Positions 1 through 7,419 of a DNA stretch of 16,525 bases are shown here, piece after piece (within the stretch, counting starts at the first letter, position 1; the number at the start of each line of letters is the position of its first letter). The stretch is from assembly GCF_047470865.1 (NCBI RefSeq), contig NZ_JAZDRH010000040.1, positions 1 through 16,525 on the forward strand, in the 5' to 3' direction. The notes under the pieces were generated by a model. The model ran no database searches, was not told the origin of the DNA, and was given only the letters and a program-made list of their open reading frames with translations. The stretch is from JAZDRH01 sp047470865 (GTDB lineage Bacteria; Pseudomonadota; Gammaproteobacteria; Pseudomonadales; Pseudomonadaceae). The position numbers and the translations under genes were made by a program.

Positions 1-117
1 ATTTTAAACTCACCACAATATTGCATAGGGCTATACTCTAAGAATTAACTAAATATAAAAAGCAAGAAAATTAAATAGGATTCTAAAAATTATGACAAAG
101 TCACAAATTAATAGATT

Positions 118-363
118 TTAACATTTTGAAGTATTGAGCTCTAAGCTCCTCAAAATTCTCCCATATAAAAGTCATTCCTTAGCTGTATCACAACTAAAGG
201 AAAGATCATAAAACTCGTTACAATAGTCATACTGTCCAAAGAAACTATCAAACAAATTTCCTGCCTGTTCATACTCTTCAAAAGTAAGTATCAAATCCGT
301 ATTTAACGCCCAGAGTAATCATAATATACAAATGGTATACAGGATTAATGATATTTTCATCAT
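118..363 (-). pseudogene. Decayed small gene with two in-frame TGA stops
   Basis: Reading from a double ATG at 358-363, one frame runs to a TAA at 118-120 and would give about 80 residues. It is interrupted only by TGA at 319-321 and TGA at 172-174. The translation looks protein-like rather than random: a hydrophobic N-terminus (MKISLILYTICIL), then an acidic, aromatic-rich segment containing LTFEEYEQAGNLFDSFFGQY and later a CDTAKE stretch. Both stops sit where a Trp codon (TGG) would fit, so single G-to-A changes could explain them. The start overlaps the stop of another short frame (360-431), as in translationally coupled gene pairs. I do not recognise the family. A small immunity-type protein is possible, but nothing in the sequence proves it. 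It may also be chance, since the region is AT-rich. Confidence 0.35.
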
Positions 364-431
364 AGCTTCAGCCATTTCCTATAATCTTTCGCATCAACAG
401 GTTCGAACTCTGAGATGTAAAAATATTCTAA
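360..431 (-). pseudogene. 3' fragment of an upstream coupled gene
   Basis: A short minus-strand frame reads EYFYISEFEPVDAKDYRKWLKL and stops at the TGA at 360-362. That stop overlaps the ATGATG of the next frame in the arrangement typical of coupled genes. Going upstream the frame is closed by a TAA at 432-434, so no complete gene can be read. I interpret it as the surviving C-terminal end of a decayed gene. The family is not recognised. No further coding signal is visible in 435-600, which is AT-rich. Confidence 0.25.
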
Positions 432-623
432 TTATTTTCTGAAAGTAGCTATGTAAAAAAGAGAGAATATTATGGTGAATATAAATAAAAATCCCTATCT
501 TTCCTTGACATAATATTTTATTTATTCTCTCTATCATATCTATTATTTTCTTTTATATAAATGGATAGTGATATGTACTATCTTCCAATAAGTAATCTCT
601 TTACTTTCGCAGCCTGCGCTTCC

Positions 624-1001
624 ACCATGGCCAACTTCAGCAGGATGATGATCCATCCCAAATATAAGCAAACAAAGCAATAAAAACATGACAAACCTAT
701 TTACACTAACTTATCAGATCAATTTTTTGAAGATAGTAGCCAAATATGGTTTAGTGTAGTGATATTACTTAGATTTGGGCAGAAAGGTTGATTGTATGCT
801 GCAGGCATCAAAGATTATTTACCAATGAGCTGTCTGGCTATGCCATTGATAGGCTCATGATTTCTCAATTGGTTTATGATGTTTTGAACATAGCAATCTG
901 TAATCAAAAACCATCGAAAGGATTAGACTGGATAACACCAAGACAACCAGCAAATTTATATTATGAGCGTTATGCCACATAATGAAAATCGTCTAAATTA
1001 A
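624..1001 (+). pseudogene. IS3-family transposase (OrfB) remnant
   Basis: Stitched across frames, this stretch matches the middle of an IS3-family OrfB, a DDE integrase-type transposase. In order one sees an RMM...HPKYKQT segment, KHDKPIYTNL...QIWFS, SDIT-stop-IW (family SDITYIW) and G-stop-LYAAGIKD (family GWLYxAGIKD). FTNELSGYAIDRLMISQLVYD and IAICNQKPSKGL follow, then a degenerate HxD...Y where the family has HSDRGSQY. The frame is broken by TAA at 681, a shift near 756, TAG at 770, TGA at 789 and a shift before 936. The N-terminal part, orfA, the C-terminal half of the DDE core and both inverted repeats are not found. It is a dead fragment, with no sign that it can still move. Confidence 0.75.
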
Positions 1002-1103
1002 AGCCTCTATATTTGACAACATAGGTCACTTATTTATTTGAAGGCAGATCACGTTTAATTGAATAACTTATTTAGTAATACGCTTATTTTAATTTTTAAG
1101 CAT

Positions 1104-1135
1104 AAAAAAACCCAACTCATAAGAGCTGGGTTTTT
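1104..1135 (-). terminator. Rho-independent terminator of the tRNA array
   Basis: On the minus strand CCCAGCTC pairs with GAGTTGGG (8 bp with one G-U wobble, loop TTAT) and is followed by seven T. The wobble becomes an A-C mismatch on the plus strand, so the signal is directed leftwards. It lies 5 nt past the CCA end of the last tRNA-Glu. Confidence 0.85.
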
Positions 1136-1140
1136 AATTA

Positions 1141-1216
1141 TGGCGTCCCCTAGGGGACTCGAACCCCTGTTACCGCCGTGAAAGGGCGGTGTCCTAGACC
1201 ACTAGACGAAGGGGAC
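1141..1216 (-). tRNA. tRNA-Glu (TTC), distal copy
   Basis: The gene is 76 nt with an encoded CCA. It has acceptor arm GTCCCCT/AGGGGAC, anticodon loop CTTTCAC with anticodon TTC, and T-arm GGTTCGAGTC. It is the last gene of the four-tRNA array, transcribed leftwards into the terminator at 1104-1135. It differs from the other Glu copy at one D-arm position: plus-strand a at 1198 against g at 1445. Confidence 0.97.
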
Positions 1217-1253
1217 AAAACCTTCAACAAATACGCTAGTATTTGCTAGTGTT

Positions 1254-1329
<76 letters not shown>

Positions 1330-1387
1330 GTAGATACAGGATACTTTCACACAGCGTTAATAAGCAATGCTCATTAACTAGAAATAT

Positions 1388-1463
1388 TGGCGTCCCCTAG
1401 GGGACTCGAACCCCTGTTACCGCCGTGAAAGGGCGGTGTCCTAGGCCACTAGACGAAGGGGAC
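1388..1463 (-). tRNA. tRNA-Glu (TTC), proximal copy
   Basis: This is a 76-nt tRNA-Glu with anticodon TTC and encoded CCA, the second gene of the array. It is the same as the copy at 1141-1216 except for one D-arm base (C here, T there, in the tRNA sense). Confidence 0.97.
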
Positions 1464-1512
1464 GCAAAACCCTTCAAAACAACTTTCGTTGCAAAACCAA
1501 ATTATAAAAATT

Positions 1513-1588
<76 letters not shown>

Positions 1589-1606
1589 ATCGATAAGGAC
1601 GGGCGC

Positions 1607-1635
1607 ATATTACGGAGAACGCCCTCGCCTGTCAA
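1607..1635 (-). promoter_or_regulatory. Strong sigma70 promoter for the tRNA array
   Basis: On the minus strand there is a perfect -35 TTGACA (1630-1635), a 17-nt spacer and a -10 TAATAT (1607-1612). A GC-rich discriminator (GCGCCCG) follows. Upstream of the -35 is an AT-rich stretch (1636-1657) that could act as an UP element. A GC-rich discriminator is the known hallmark of stable-RNA promoters under stringent (ppGpp/DksA) control. That regulation is inferred here from the sequence. Confidence 0.9.
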
Positions 1636-1681
1636 CAAAATTATTCAAATTTATTTGGCATTACAATCACTTAGATTAGCG

Positions 1682-3454
1682 CTAAGCTTGCAACTGTCCG
1701 TATAAGCTTTGATACAAGCCTTGATTTTCCAGCAACGTTTGATGATTACCCTGCTCTACTACCACACCATCATCCAGTACGATAATACGATCAGCCTGCT
1801 TCACTGCACTCAAGCGATGGGCAATAATTAAGGTAGTGCGTTGTGCCAAAAAAGCATTTAACGCTTGATGAACACCCTGCTCAGTAGAAGCATCTAAAGC
1901 AGAGGTTGCTTCATCTAAGATCACCACATGAGGATTGGCCAACACCATACGCGCAATAGCTAGCCGTTGGCGCTGGCCGCCAGATAAACGCACCCCTGAG
2001 CGTCCAATGATGCTATCTAAGCCTTGCGGCATAGCTTCTACTGTTAATTTCAACTGGGCTATTTCTAAGGCTTGCCAGCATTGCTCATCCGTCACCTCTC
2101 GCCCCATACATAGGTTAGCCCTTAGGCTGTCATTAAATAATGATGGGTGCTGTAAGACCACAGCAACATGCTCACGTACTTGGCTAAAGCCAATTTGTGT
2201 TACATCTATATTTTGATAACAAATACTGCCGCTCTCAGGCGAATATAAACCTAACATAAGTTGCACTAATGTGCTCTTACCGCCACCGCTAGCGCCTACT
2301 AACGCAACTTTTTCCCCCTGCGCAATACTAAAGCTTAAACCTTGTAGAATAGGTTGCTGAGCATAGGTAAAATGCAAATTTTTAACTTCAATAGAAACAC
2401 TATGGCGATGTAAGAATGGATTTTGTTGCTCGGCGTACTCAGGTTCCACGCTTCGTGCCAATAATTGGTTAATACGAGATAAAGCCCCATCAGCCGCATA
2501 AAAAGCGTACTGTAAATTTAGCAACTGCTCTACAGGACCAATCATAAACCAGAGATAGCTAAAAACAGCTAGCATTTGCCCAATACTTAGATCAGAAAAC
2601 AGCACAGTAAGCATGGCAACAGCACGAAACACATCAATTCCTAATTGAAATAACAAACCACTACTGCGCGCAGAAATATCTGTTTTCCATTGGGAAGCGG
2701 TGGCTTTATCACGTACGTCTTGGGCATAGCCTCGAAGCCTTGAAAAAAAGAACCCTTGGCGATTACTGGCGCGAATTTCTTGGATAGCATCTAGGGTTTC
2801 AGTTAAACCTTGGGTAAAGCGTGCAGTACTGTCATTTTCTTTTTTCTTTAATAATTTAACGCGTTTACCTAATAAAACAGTGGCATAAACAACAATAGGG
2901 TTAAAGATTAAAATTAGTACAGCTAGCTTCCAATTCATCCATAACAAAATGCTGGCTGTGCCTAGCAAAGTTAGCATGGCAATCACAAAGCGACTAAGTG
3001 TTTCGCCAACAAACTTATCTATTGTATCTAAGTCAGTTACTAGGTGCGTGGTGACACTACCTGTACCTAAGCTTTCATACTCCATTAAGGATAAGCGTTC
3101 TAGCTTTGCCAGTAGCTTTTGCCTTAACTCAAACACAATATGCTTAGCTAACCCTGCAAAGAGCTTGGACTGACCTACACTAAACAGAAGCGACGCTATA
3201 CGCAACACAGCAGTAAAGCCAAGCATCAAGAAAATATAGCCTATAGCGCCATGCCAAGCACTCGGCAGTATCTGCTGCATAACAAAGACAGCTTGCGCTT
3301 CTTGATGTAACAGCACCTCATCTACCAACAAAGGCAATAATAGAGGGATAGGAACGCTACATAAAGTGGTAAAGATAGCGAGCAAATTCGCGAGCAATAA
3401 GGATTTTTTATGTTGCCAAGCAAGTTGGCGAATATAAGACCAAGTTAATACCAT
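1682..3454 (-). CDS. ABC exporter, fused permease/ATPase half-transporter
   Basis: This 590-residue protein has the type I exporter layout: a six-helix transmembrane domain (about 1-320) followed by a nucleotide-binding domain (about 350-590). The ATPase motifs are complete: Walker A GASGGGKST at 387-395, Q-loop Gln435, signature LSGGQ at 490-494, Walker B ending Asp514-Glu515 (VILDEATSALD) and H-loop His546. It should sit in the inner membrane as a homodimer or with a partner. The substrate cannot be read from sequence. MsbA-like lipid exporters, drug exporters and peptide exporters share this layout. The start is the ATG at 3452-3454 with a weak GATGG upstream; no other in-frame ATG is nearby. 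It follows the DsbA-like gene by 42 nt and probably shares its transcript. No terminator is visible between its stop and the tRNA promoter. Confidence 0.9.
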   Translation of the reverse strand: MVLTWSYIRQLAWQHKKSLLLANLLAIFTTLCSVPIPLLLPLLVDEVLLHQEAQAVFVMQQILPSAWHGAIGYIFLMLGFTAVLRIASLLFSVGQSKLFAGLAKHIVFELRQKLLAKLERLSLMEYESLGTGSVTTHLVTDLDTIDKFVGETLSRFVIAMLTLLGTASILLWMNWKLAVLILIFNPIVVYATVLLGKRVKLLKKKENDSTARFTQGLTETLDAIQEIRASNRQGFFFSRLRGYAQDVRDKATASQWKTDISARSSGLLFQLGIDVFRAVAMLTVLFSDLSIGQMLAVFSYLWFMIGPVEQLLNLQYAFYAADGALSRINQLLARSVEPEYAEQQNPFLHRHSVSIEVKNLHFTYAQQPILQGLSFSIAQGEKVALVGASGGGKSTLVQLMLGLYSPESGSICYQNIDVTQIGFSQVREHVAVVLQHPSLFNDSLRANLCMGREVTDEQCWQALEIAQLKLTVEAMPQGLDSIIGRSGVRLSGGQRQRLAIARMVLANPHVVILDEATSALDASTEQGVHQALNAFLAQRTTLIIAHRLSAVKQADRIIVLDDGVVVEQGNHQTLLENQGLYQSLYGQLQA

Positions 3455-3496
3455 AACACCATCATTGAAACTGCCTAAATAAAAATACGAAAAAAA

Positions 3497-4144
3497 TTAA
3501 GCACCACCAATATTGTGCTTTAGCCAGCGCTCCAGTAACCCTGTTAATGCTGAAAATTCTTGATAACCATTGGTCAGCAAAGCAAGCTGACCTTTATGCT
3601 CGGCCAGTAAGGTTGGAAAACCTGAAATTCCCAAACTAGCCACCCATTGAAAGTCATCCAAGGTAGCCTGCTGCATGGCTTTACTATCAAAAGCCTGTGC
3701 AAAATGCTTTTTACTATAGCCTGCTTGTTCTGCAATATTAAGTATTTCTCTAGCTTGTGTAATATCGACCAGATTCACATAAAACGCCTGTTGTAAGCGC
3801 TGCACAAACGACCATAGTTTAGTTTTATCTAACTCACGGGCCACCACTAAAGCACGATCAGCCGGTTCTGTGTTATATACAAAACCCGCAGGCAAAGCAC
3901 CTTCCAAGGTAACAGGCTGGCCTGTTCGCTCCTGCACCGCACGCCAATGGCTTAGAATAATCTGTGCTTTTTGCTCTGTTAAACCCAGCTTCACATGTGG
4001 GCGCAAGCCGCCTGCTCGAAGTGTTAAAGCAACATTATATTGCCCTGCTTGAGCGGCCAATTGCTGCATTACAGGGCTAAACCCCCAACACCAAGAGCAC
4101 ATAGGATCCATAATATAGATTAAACGAGAACTCGGCTTTGCCAT
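3497..4144 (-). CDS. DsbA-family (FrnE-like) thiol oxidoreductase, cytoplasmic
   Basis: This 215-residue protein has a thioredoxin-fold active site C16-S-W-C19 right after the first strand and a helical insertion in the middle. The cis-proline loop is GFPT (Pro177). This is the pattern of the DsbA/FrnE/2-hydroxychromene-2-carboxylate isomerase superfamily. The CxxC favours a redox role over the isomerase branch. There is no signal peptide, so it should act in the cytoplasm, unlike periplasmic DsbA. The start is supported by GAGGA about 6 nt ahead of the ATG at 4142-4144. It lies 29 nt downstream of ispD and 42 nt upstream of the ABC exporter gene. Its substrate is unknown. Cytoplasmic redox repair or a link to the exporter are only guesses. 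Confidence 0.85.
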   Translation of the reverse strand: MAKPSSRLIYIMDPMCSWCWGFSPVMQQLAAQAGQYNVALTLRAGGLRPHVKLGLTEQKAQIILSHWRAVQERTGQPVTLEGALPAGFVYNTEPADRALVVARELDKTKLWSFVQRLQQAFYVNLVDITQAREILNIAEQAGYSKKHFAQAFDSKAMQQATLDDFQWVASLGISGFPTLLAEHKGQLALLTNGYQEFSALTGLLERWLKHNIGGA

Positions 4145-4173
4145 GGCATCCTCATGTTAACAAATACAATTCG

Positions 4174-4866
4174 TTAATTACCTTGCGCCCAGAGCGCACT
4201 GAGTAATTTTAAGTCTTCAGGGCGGGTGATTTTTAAATTATCACTTCTGCCTTCAACTAATTGAGGTGAAAAACCCGCCCATTCCATAGCAGAAGCTTCA
4301 TCTGTAATAGCTACACCAGCGGCCAGCGCTTGAGTTAAGGCTTGGCGCAATGGCCCAAGACGAAACATTTGCGGAGTTAAAGCCTGCCAAACACTACTGC
4401 GATCTAAGGTTTGCGCTATTCGACCTGCACTGTCAACTTGTTTCAAGGTATCTTTGGCAGGCACAGCTAATAAGCCACCGACCCCATCTGCTGCCAATGT
4501 ATGCACTAAATGGCTTAAGTCGCTTTGGCTTAAATTAGGACGCGCAGCATCATGCACTAATACCCAGTCTTGCTCATTAGCACCTACCGATTGAAGATGC
4601 TGTAACCCATTAAGCACCGAGTCTGCCCTCTCTTTACCACCAAGCACGCTTTGAACACGAGGATCAGTAGCACAGGATAAAGCAGCCCAATATGGGTCAT
4701 TCTGAGCGATAGCTACAACAATGCCCCACACACCTGAATGTTTAAAAAAACAATCTAGAGTATGTTCAATCACTGTTTTATTGAATAAAGCTAAATATTG
4801 CTTTGGCCGATCAGCCTGCATCCTTGAGCCAATCCCTGCAGCGGGAATCACTACCCAGAACTTCAT
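4174..4866 (-). CDS. ispD: 2-C-methyl-D-erythritol 4-phosphate cytidylyltransferase
   Basis: IspD joins CTP and MEP to give CDP-methylerythritol in the non-mevalonate isoprenoid pathway. The 230-residue protein matches the usual length. The N-terminal nucleotide-binding motif PAAGIGSRM (8-16) is followed by RPKQY with Arg15 and Lys22, the counterparts of E. coli Arg20 and Lys27. Then come GGKERADSV (76-84), VHDAARP (104-110, metal-binding Asp106), DRSSVW with Arg156, TDEASAME (188-195) and EGRSDNLKIT (205-214, Lys212). The start codon overlaps the ftsB stop (ATGA at 4863-4866), the arrangement known from Pseudomonas and E. coli, so translation is probably coupled. ispF, fused or adjacent to ispD in many bacteria, is not in this window. 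Confidence 0.97.
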   Translation of the reverse strand: MKFWVVIPAAGIGSRMQADRPKQYLALFNKTVIEHTLDCFFKHSGVWGIVVAIAQNDPYWAALSCATDPRVQSVLGGKERADSVLNGLQHLQSVGANEQDWVLVHDAARPNLSQSDLSHLVHTLAADGVGGLLAVPAKDTLKQVDSAGRIAQTLDRSSVWQALTPQMFRLGPLRQALTQALAAGVAITDEASAMEWAGFSPQLVEGRSDNLKITRPEDLKLLSALWAQGN

Positions 4867-5144
4867 TGCACCAGCATATAAAAGGTTTCGTTTTCTTTAA
4901 TCATGCCTAACTCTTGACGAGCACGTTCCTCAACAGTTTCCAAGCCCTTTTTCAACTCAGAGACTTCCGCTTCAAGAACATGATTACGCTCTAATAAACG
5001 CTCATTTTCATTTTGTTGATCAATAATTTGCTGATTTAATTGCGCAAGATGCTCAACACTGCCTTCCCCTTTCCACACACGGTATTGCAAGCCTGCCAAG
5101 AGCAAGATTAAGACTGCAAATAGCCAATAAGGGGTTTTAGTCAT
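4863..5144 (-). CDS. ftsB: Cell division protein FtsB
   Basis: FtsB is a small bitopic inner-membrane protein that forms the FtsQLB complex and signals septal peptidoglycan synthesis to FtsWI. The 93-residue product has a short cytoplasmic N-terminus, one transmembrane helix (about 6-22) and a heptad-like coiled coil (about 28-75, rich in Q, E, L and N). It ends in the conserved-looking region EERARQELGMIKENETFY. The frame stays open to 5201, but that extension would run into the terminator hairpin at 5176-5209. The internal ATG at 5142-5144 gives the normal length and membrane topology, so I chose it. The Shine-Dalgarno is weak (AGGCGA). The gene overlaps ispD by 4 nt. Confidence 0.95.
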   Translation of the reverse strand: MTKTPYWLFAVLILLLAGLQYRVWKGEGSVEHLAQLNQQIIDQQNENERLLERNHVLEAEVSELKKGLETVEERARQELGMIKENETFYMLVQ

Positions 5145-5175
5145 GATATCGCCTAAAAAACGTAAATGTGGCTGT

Positions 5176-5209
5176 AAAAAACAAGCCCAATGATCATACA
5201 TTGGGCTTG
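5176..5209 (-). terminator. Rho-independent terminator after eno
   Basis: There is a perfect 11-bp inverted repeat (CAAGCCCAATG / CATTGGGCTTG, loop TATGAT on the minus strand) at 5182-5209, followed by six T. It starts 28 nt past the eno stop and ends about 31 nt before the ftsB start. On the plus strand no T-run follows, so it serves leftward transcription. It should separate most eno transcripts from ftsB-ispD. Confidence 0.9.
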
Positions 5210-5237
5210 CTAAGACATAAATAGCTAAAGTGTGGGT

Positions 5238-6527
5238 TTAGCCACGAAATTCGCTACGGCCTTTATAAGGGGCTTGACTGCCTAACTGTTCTTCAATACG
5301 TAGCAATTGATTGTATTTAGAAACACGATCAGAGCGGCATAACGAGCCTGTTTTGATTTGCCCAGCGGCTGTACCTACAGCTAAGTCAGCAATAGTGCTG
5401 TCTTCTGTTTCACCGCTACGGTGAGAAATGACGGCGGTATAACCTGCTGCTTTAGCCATTTGAATAGCTTCTAGCGTTTCGGTTAAAGAACCAATTTGGT
5501 TGAACTTAATCAAAATTGAGTTCGCAATAGATTGGTCAATACCTTGTTTTAGAATTTTCGTATTGGTTACGAACAAGTCATCGCCTACTAACTGTACCTT
5601 TTCACCGATTTTTTCGGTCAGCACTTTCCAACCAGCCCAATCTGATTCATCCATACCATCTTCAATAGAGATAATTGGATAACGCTGAGTTAGTCCGGCT
5701 AAGTAATCAGCAAAACCTGCAGCATCAAACTTTTTACCTTCGCCTGCTAGATCGTACTGTGCGTCTTTGTAAAACTCTGAAGAAGCGCAATCTAAGGCTA
5801 AAGTAACGTCATCACCTAGTTTATAACCTGCATTAGCTACCGCTTCTGCAATGGCCGCTAAAGCCTCTTCATTAGAGGCTAAGTTAGGGGCAAAACCACC
5901 TTCATCGCCTACGGCTGTATTTAAACCACGCGCTTTCAATACAGTGCGCAAGTGATGGAAAATTTCAGCGCCCATACGTAAAGCATCGGCAAAGTTTTTT
6001 GCGCCAACAGGCTGAATCATAAATTCTTGAATATCAACATTATTATCTGCATGCTCGCCACCATTGATGATATTCATCATAGGCACAGGCATAGAGTAAA
6101 CCCCTGGCGTGCCATTTAGGTCAGCAATATGTGCATATAACGGTACACCCTTAGCTTGTGCGGCTGCTTTAGCTGCTGCCAAAGACACGGCTAAAATCGC
6201 GTTAGCGCCTAATGTCGCTTTATTTTCTGTGCCATCTAACTCAATCATAATCTGATCAAGTTCTTTTTGCGCTGTAGCATCCTTACCTAATAACGCCTCA
6301 CGAATTGGACCATTTACATTGGCCACCGCTTTTAATACGCCTTTGCCTAAGTAACGTGATTTATCACCATCACGTAGCTCTAGTGCTTCACGTGAGCCTG
6401 TAGATGCACCTGATGGGGCACAAGCACTGCCCACGATGCCATTATCTAGAATAACGTCAGCTTCTACAGTTGGGTTGCCACGAGAGTCAAGAACTTCACG
6501 TCCTTTGATGTCGACGATCTTTGCCAT
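5238..6527 (-). CDS. eno: Enolase (phosphopyruvate hydratase)
   Basis: Enolase converts 2-phosphoglycerate to phosphoenolpyruvate and in many proteobacteria is also part of the RNA degradosome. From the ATG at 6525-6527 (MAKIVDIKGREVLDSRGNPT) the protein is 429 residues, the normal length. An upstream in-frame start at 6554 adds nine residues not seen in the family, so I rejected it. Active-site residues are present: His159, Glu168, Glu209 (general acid side), Asp246, Glu289 and Asp316 (magnesium), Lys341 (base), His369-Arg370-Ser371 and Lys392. The signature ILIKFNQIGSLTET (338-351) is intact. It lies 42 nt after kdsA, with GGAG about 11 nt ahead of the start. A terminator follows it. Confidence 0.98.
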   Translation of the reverse strand: MAKIVDIKGREVLDSRGNPTVEADVILDNGIVGSACAPSGASTGSREALELRDGDKSRYLGKGVLKAVANVNGPIREALLGKDATAQKELDQIMIELDGTENKATLGANAILAVSLAAAKAAAQAKGVPLYAHIADLNGTPGVYSMPVPMMNIINGGEHADNNVDIQEFMIQPVGAKNFADALRMGAEIFHHLRTVLKARGLNTAVGDEGGFAPNLASNEEALAAIAEAVANAGYKLGDDVTLALDCASSEFYKDAQYDLAGEGKKFDAAGFADYLAGLTQRYPIISIEDGMDESDWAGWKVLTEKIGEKVQLVGDDLFVTNTKILKQGIDQSIANSILIKFNQIGSLTETLEAIQMAKAAGYTAVISHRSGETEDSTIADLAVGTAAGQIKTGSLCRSDRVSKYNQLLRIEEQLGSQAPYKGRSEFRG

Positions 6528-6569
6528 TAGGATGGACACTCCGTAATTTAACAAGTCAACAAGCGCTTA

Positions 6570-7415
6570 TTACGCTGTTTCTATTGGGGAGAAACTTTTT
6601 ACTAAGTCATCTAATTGCTTAAGCTGTGCTAAAAACGGCTCAAGCTTATCTAAGCGTAAGGCACAGGGACCGTCACACTTAGCCTGTTCAGGTTCAGGAT
6701 GTGCTTCCAGAAACAGACCTGCCAAACCTTGGCTCATGCCAGCTTTAGCTAAGTCAGTTACCTGAGCACGGCGCCCACCGGCTGAATCAGCACGGCCACC
6801 AGGCATTTGTAGCGAATGGGTAACATCAAAAAAGACTGGATAATTAAATTGCTTCATGATGCCAAAACCTAGCATATCAACTACAAGGTTGTTATAACCA
6901 AAAGCTGAGCCGCGCTCACAGAGAATTAATTGATCATTACCTGCTTCTTCGCACTTTGTCAGAATATGTTTCATTTCATGCGGTGCTAGAAACTGGGCTT
7001 TTTTGATATTAATAATGGCGCCAGTTTTTGCCATTGCCACAACTAAATCAGTCTGACGTGACAAGAATGCAGGTAACTGAATAATATCACAGACTTCAGC
7101 TACTGGCTGGGCCTGATAAGGCTCATGCACATCAGTAATAACAGGCACATTGAAGGTTTTTTTAATTTCCTCAAAAACCTTCATCCCTTCATCTAAGCCG
7201 GGGCCGCGAAATGAATTAATTGATGAGCGGTTGGCTTTGTCAAAACTGGCTTTAAATACATAAGGGATACCAAGTTTTTCAGTTACCCTTACATATTCTT
7301 CACAAGCACGTAACGCCAAATCGCGCGACTCAATAACGTTAATACCGCCAAACAAAACAAAGGGTTTATCGTTTGCCATTTCGATATCAGCAACGCGAAT
7401 GACTTTTTGACTCAT
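6570..7415 (-). CDS. kdsA: 3-deoxy-D-manno-octulosonate 8-phosphate synthase
   Basis: KdsA condenses PEP and arabinose 5-phosphate to Kdo-8-phosphate, the first committed step to the Kdo of the lipopolysaccharide inner core. The 281-residue TIM-barrel protein shows FGGINVIESRD (22-32), KASFDKANRSS with Lys55 and Lys60 for PEP binding, GAIINIKKAQF (Lys138), and DVTHSLQMPGG (197-207). Asn26 occupies the position where metal-dependent KdsA enzymes have Cys, so this belongs to the metal-independent, E. coli-like class. It starts 4 nt after the pyrG stop and is followed by eno 42 nt downstream. The three are very likely one transcript. The eno product PEP is a KdsA substrate. Confidence 0.97.
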   Translation of the reverse strand: MSQKVIRVADIEMANDKPFVLFGGINVIESRDLALRACEEYVRVTEKLGIPYVFKASFDKANRSSINSFRGPGLDEGMKVFEEIKKTFNVPVITDVHEPYQAQPVAEVCDIIQLPAFLSRQTDLVVAMAKTGAIINIKKAQFLAPHEMKHILTKCEEAGNDQLILCERGSAFGYNNLVVDMLGFGIMKQFNYPVFFDVTHSLQMPGGRADSAGGRRAQVTDLAKAGMSQGLAGLFLEAHPEPEQAKCDGPCALRLDKLEPFLAQLKQLDDLVKSFSPIETA

Positions 7416-7419
7416 ATGC

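Noticed and set aside
400..420. A GGTTCGAAC stretch resembling a tRNA T-arm, possibly a tRNA 3' fragment or att site
   Set aside because: The flanking five bases do not pair as a T-stem on either strand, and it does not match the nearby Glu or Ala tRNA ends. The minus strand reads as coding-like sequence instead.
505..537. TTGACA followed by TATCAT as a plus-strand promoter
   Set aside because: The spacer is 21 nt, too long for sigma70, and no intact gene lies downstream.
788..982. Stand-alone 64-residue plus-strand gene
   Set aside because: It is one frame of the broken IS3 transposase; the matching residues continue in other frames on both sides, past stops.
1217..1253. Repeated gctagt motifs in the tRNA spacer as a regulatory repeat
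   Set aside because: Only short partial copies in a 37-nt spacer; likely chance, and not found in the other Ala-Glu spacer.
6528..6554. N-terminal extension of enolase from an upstream start
   Set aside because: The extra nine residues are not part of the enolase family; MAKIVDIKGRE at 6527 is the family N-terminus.
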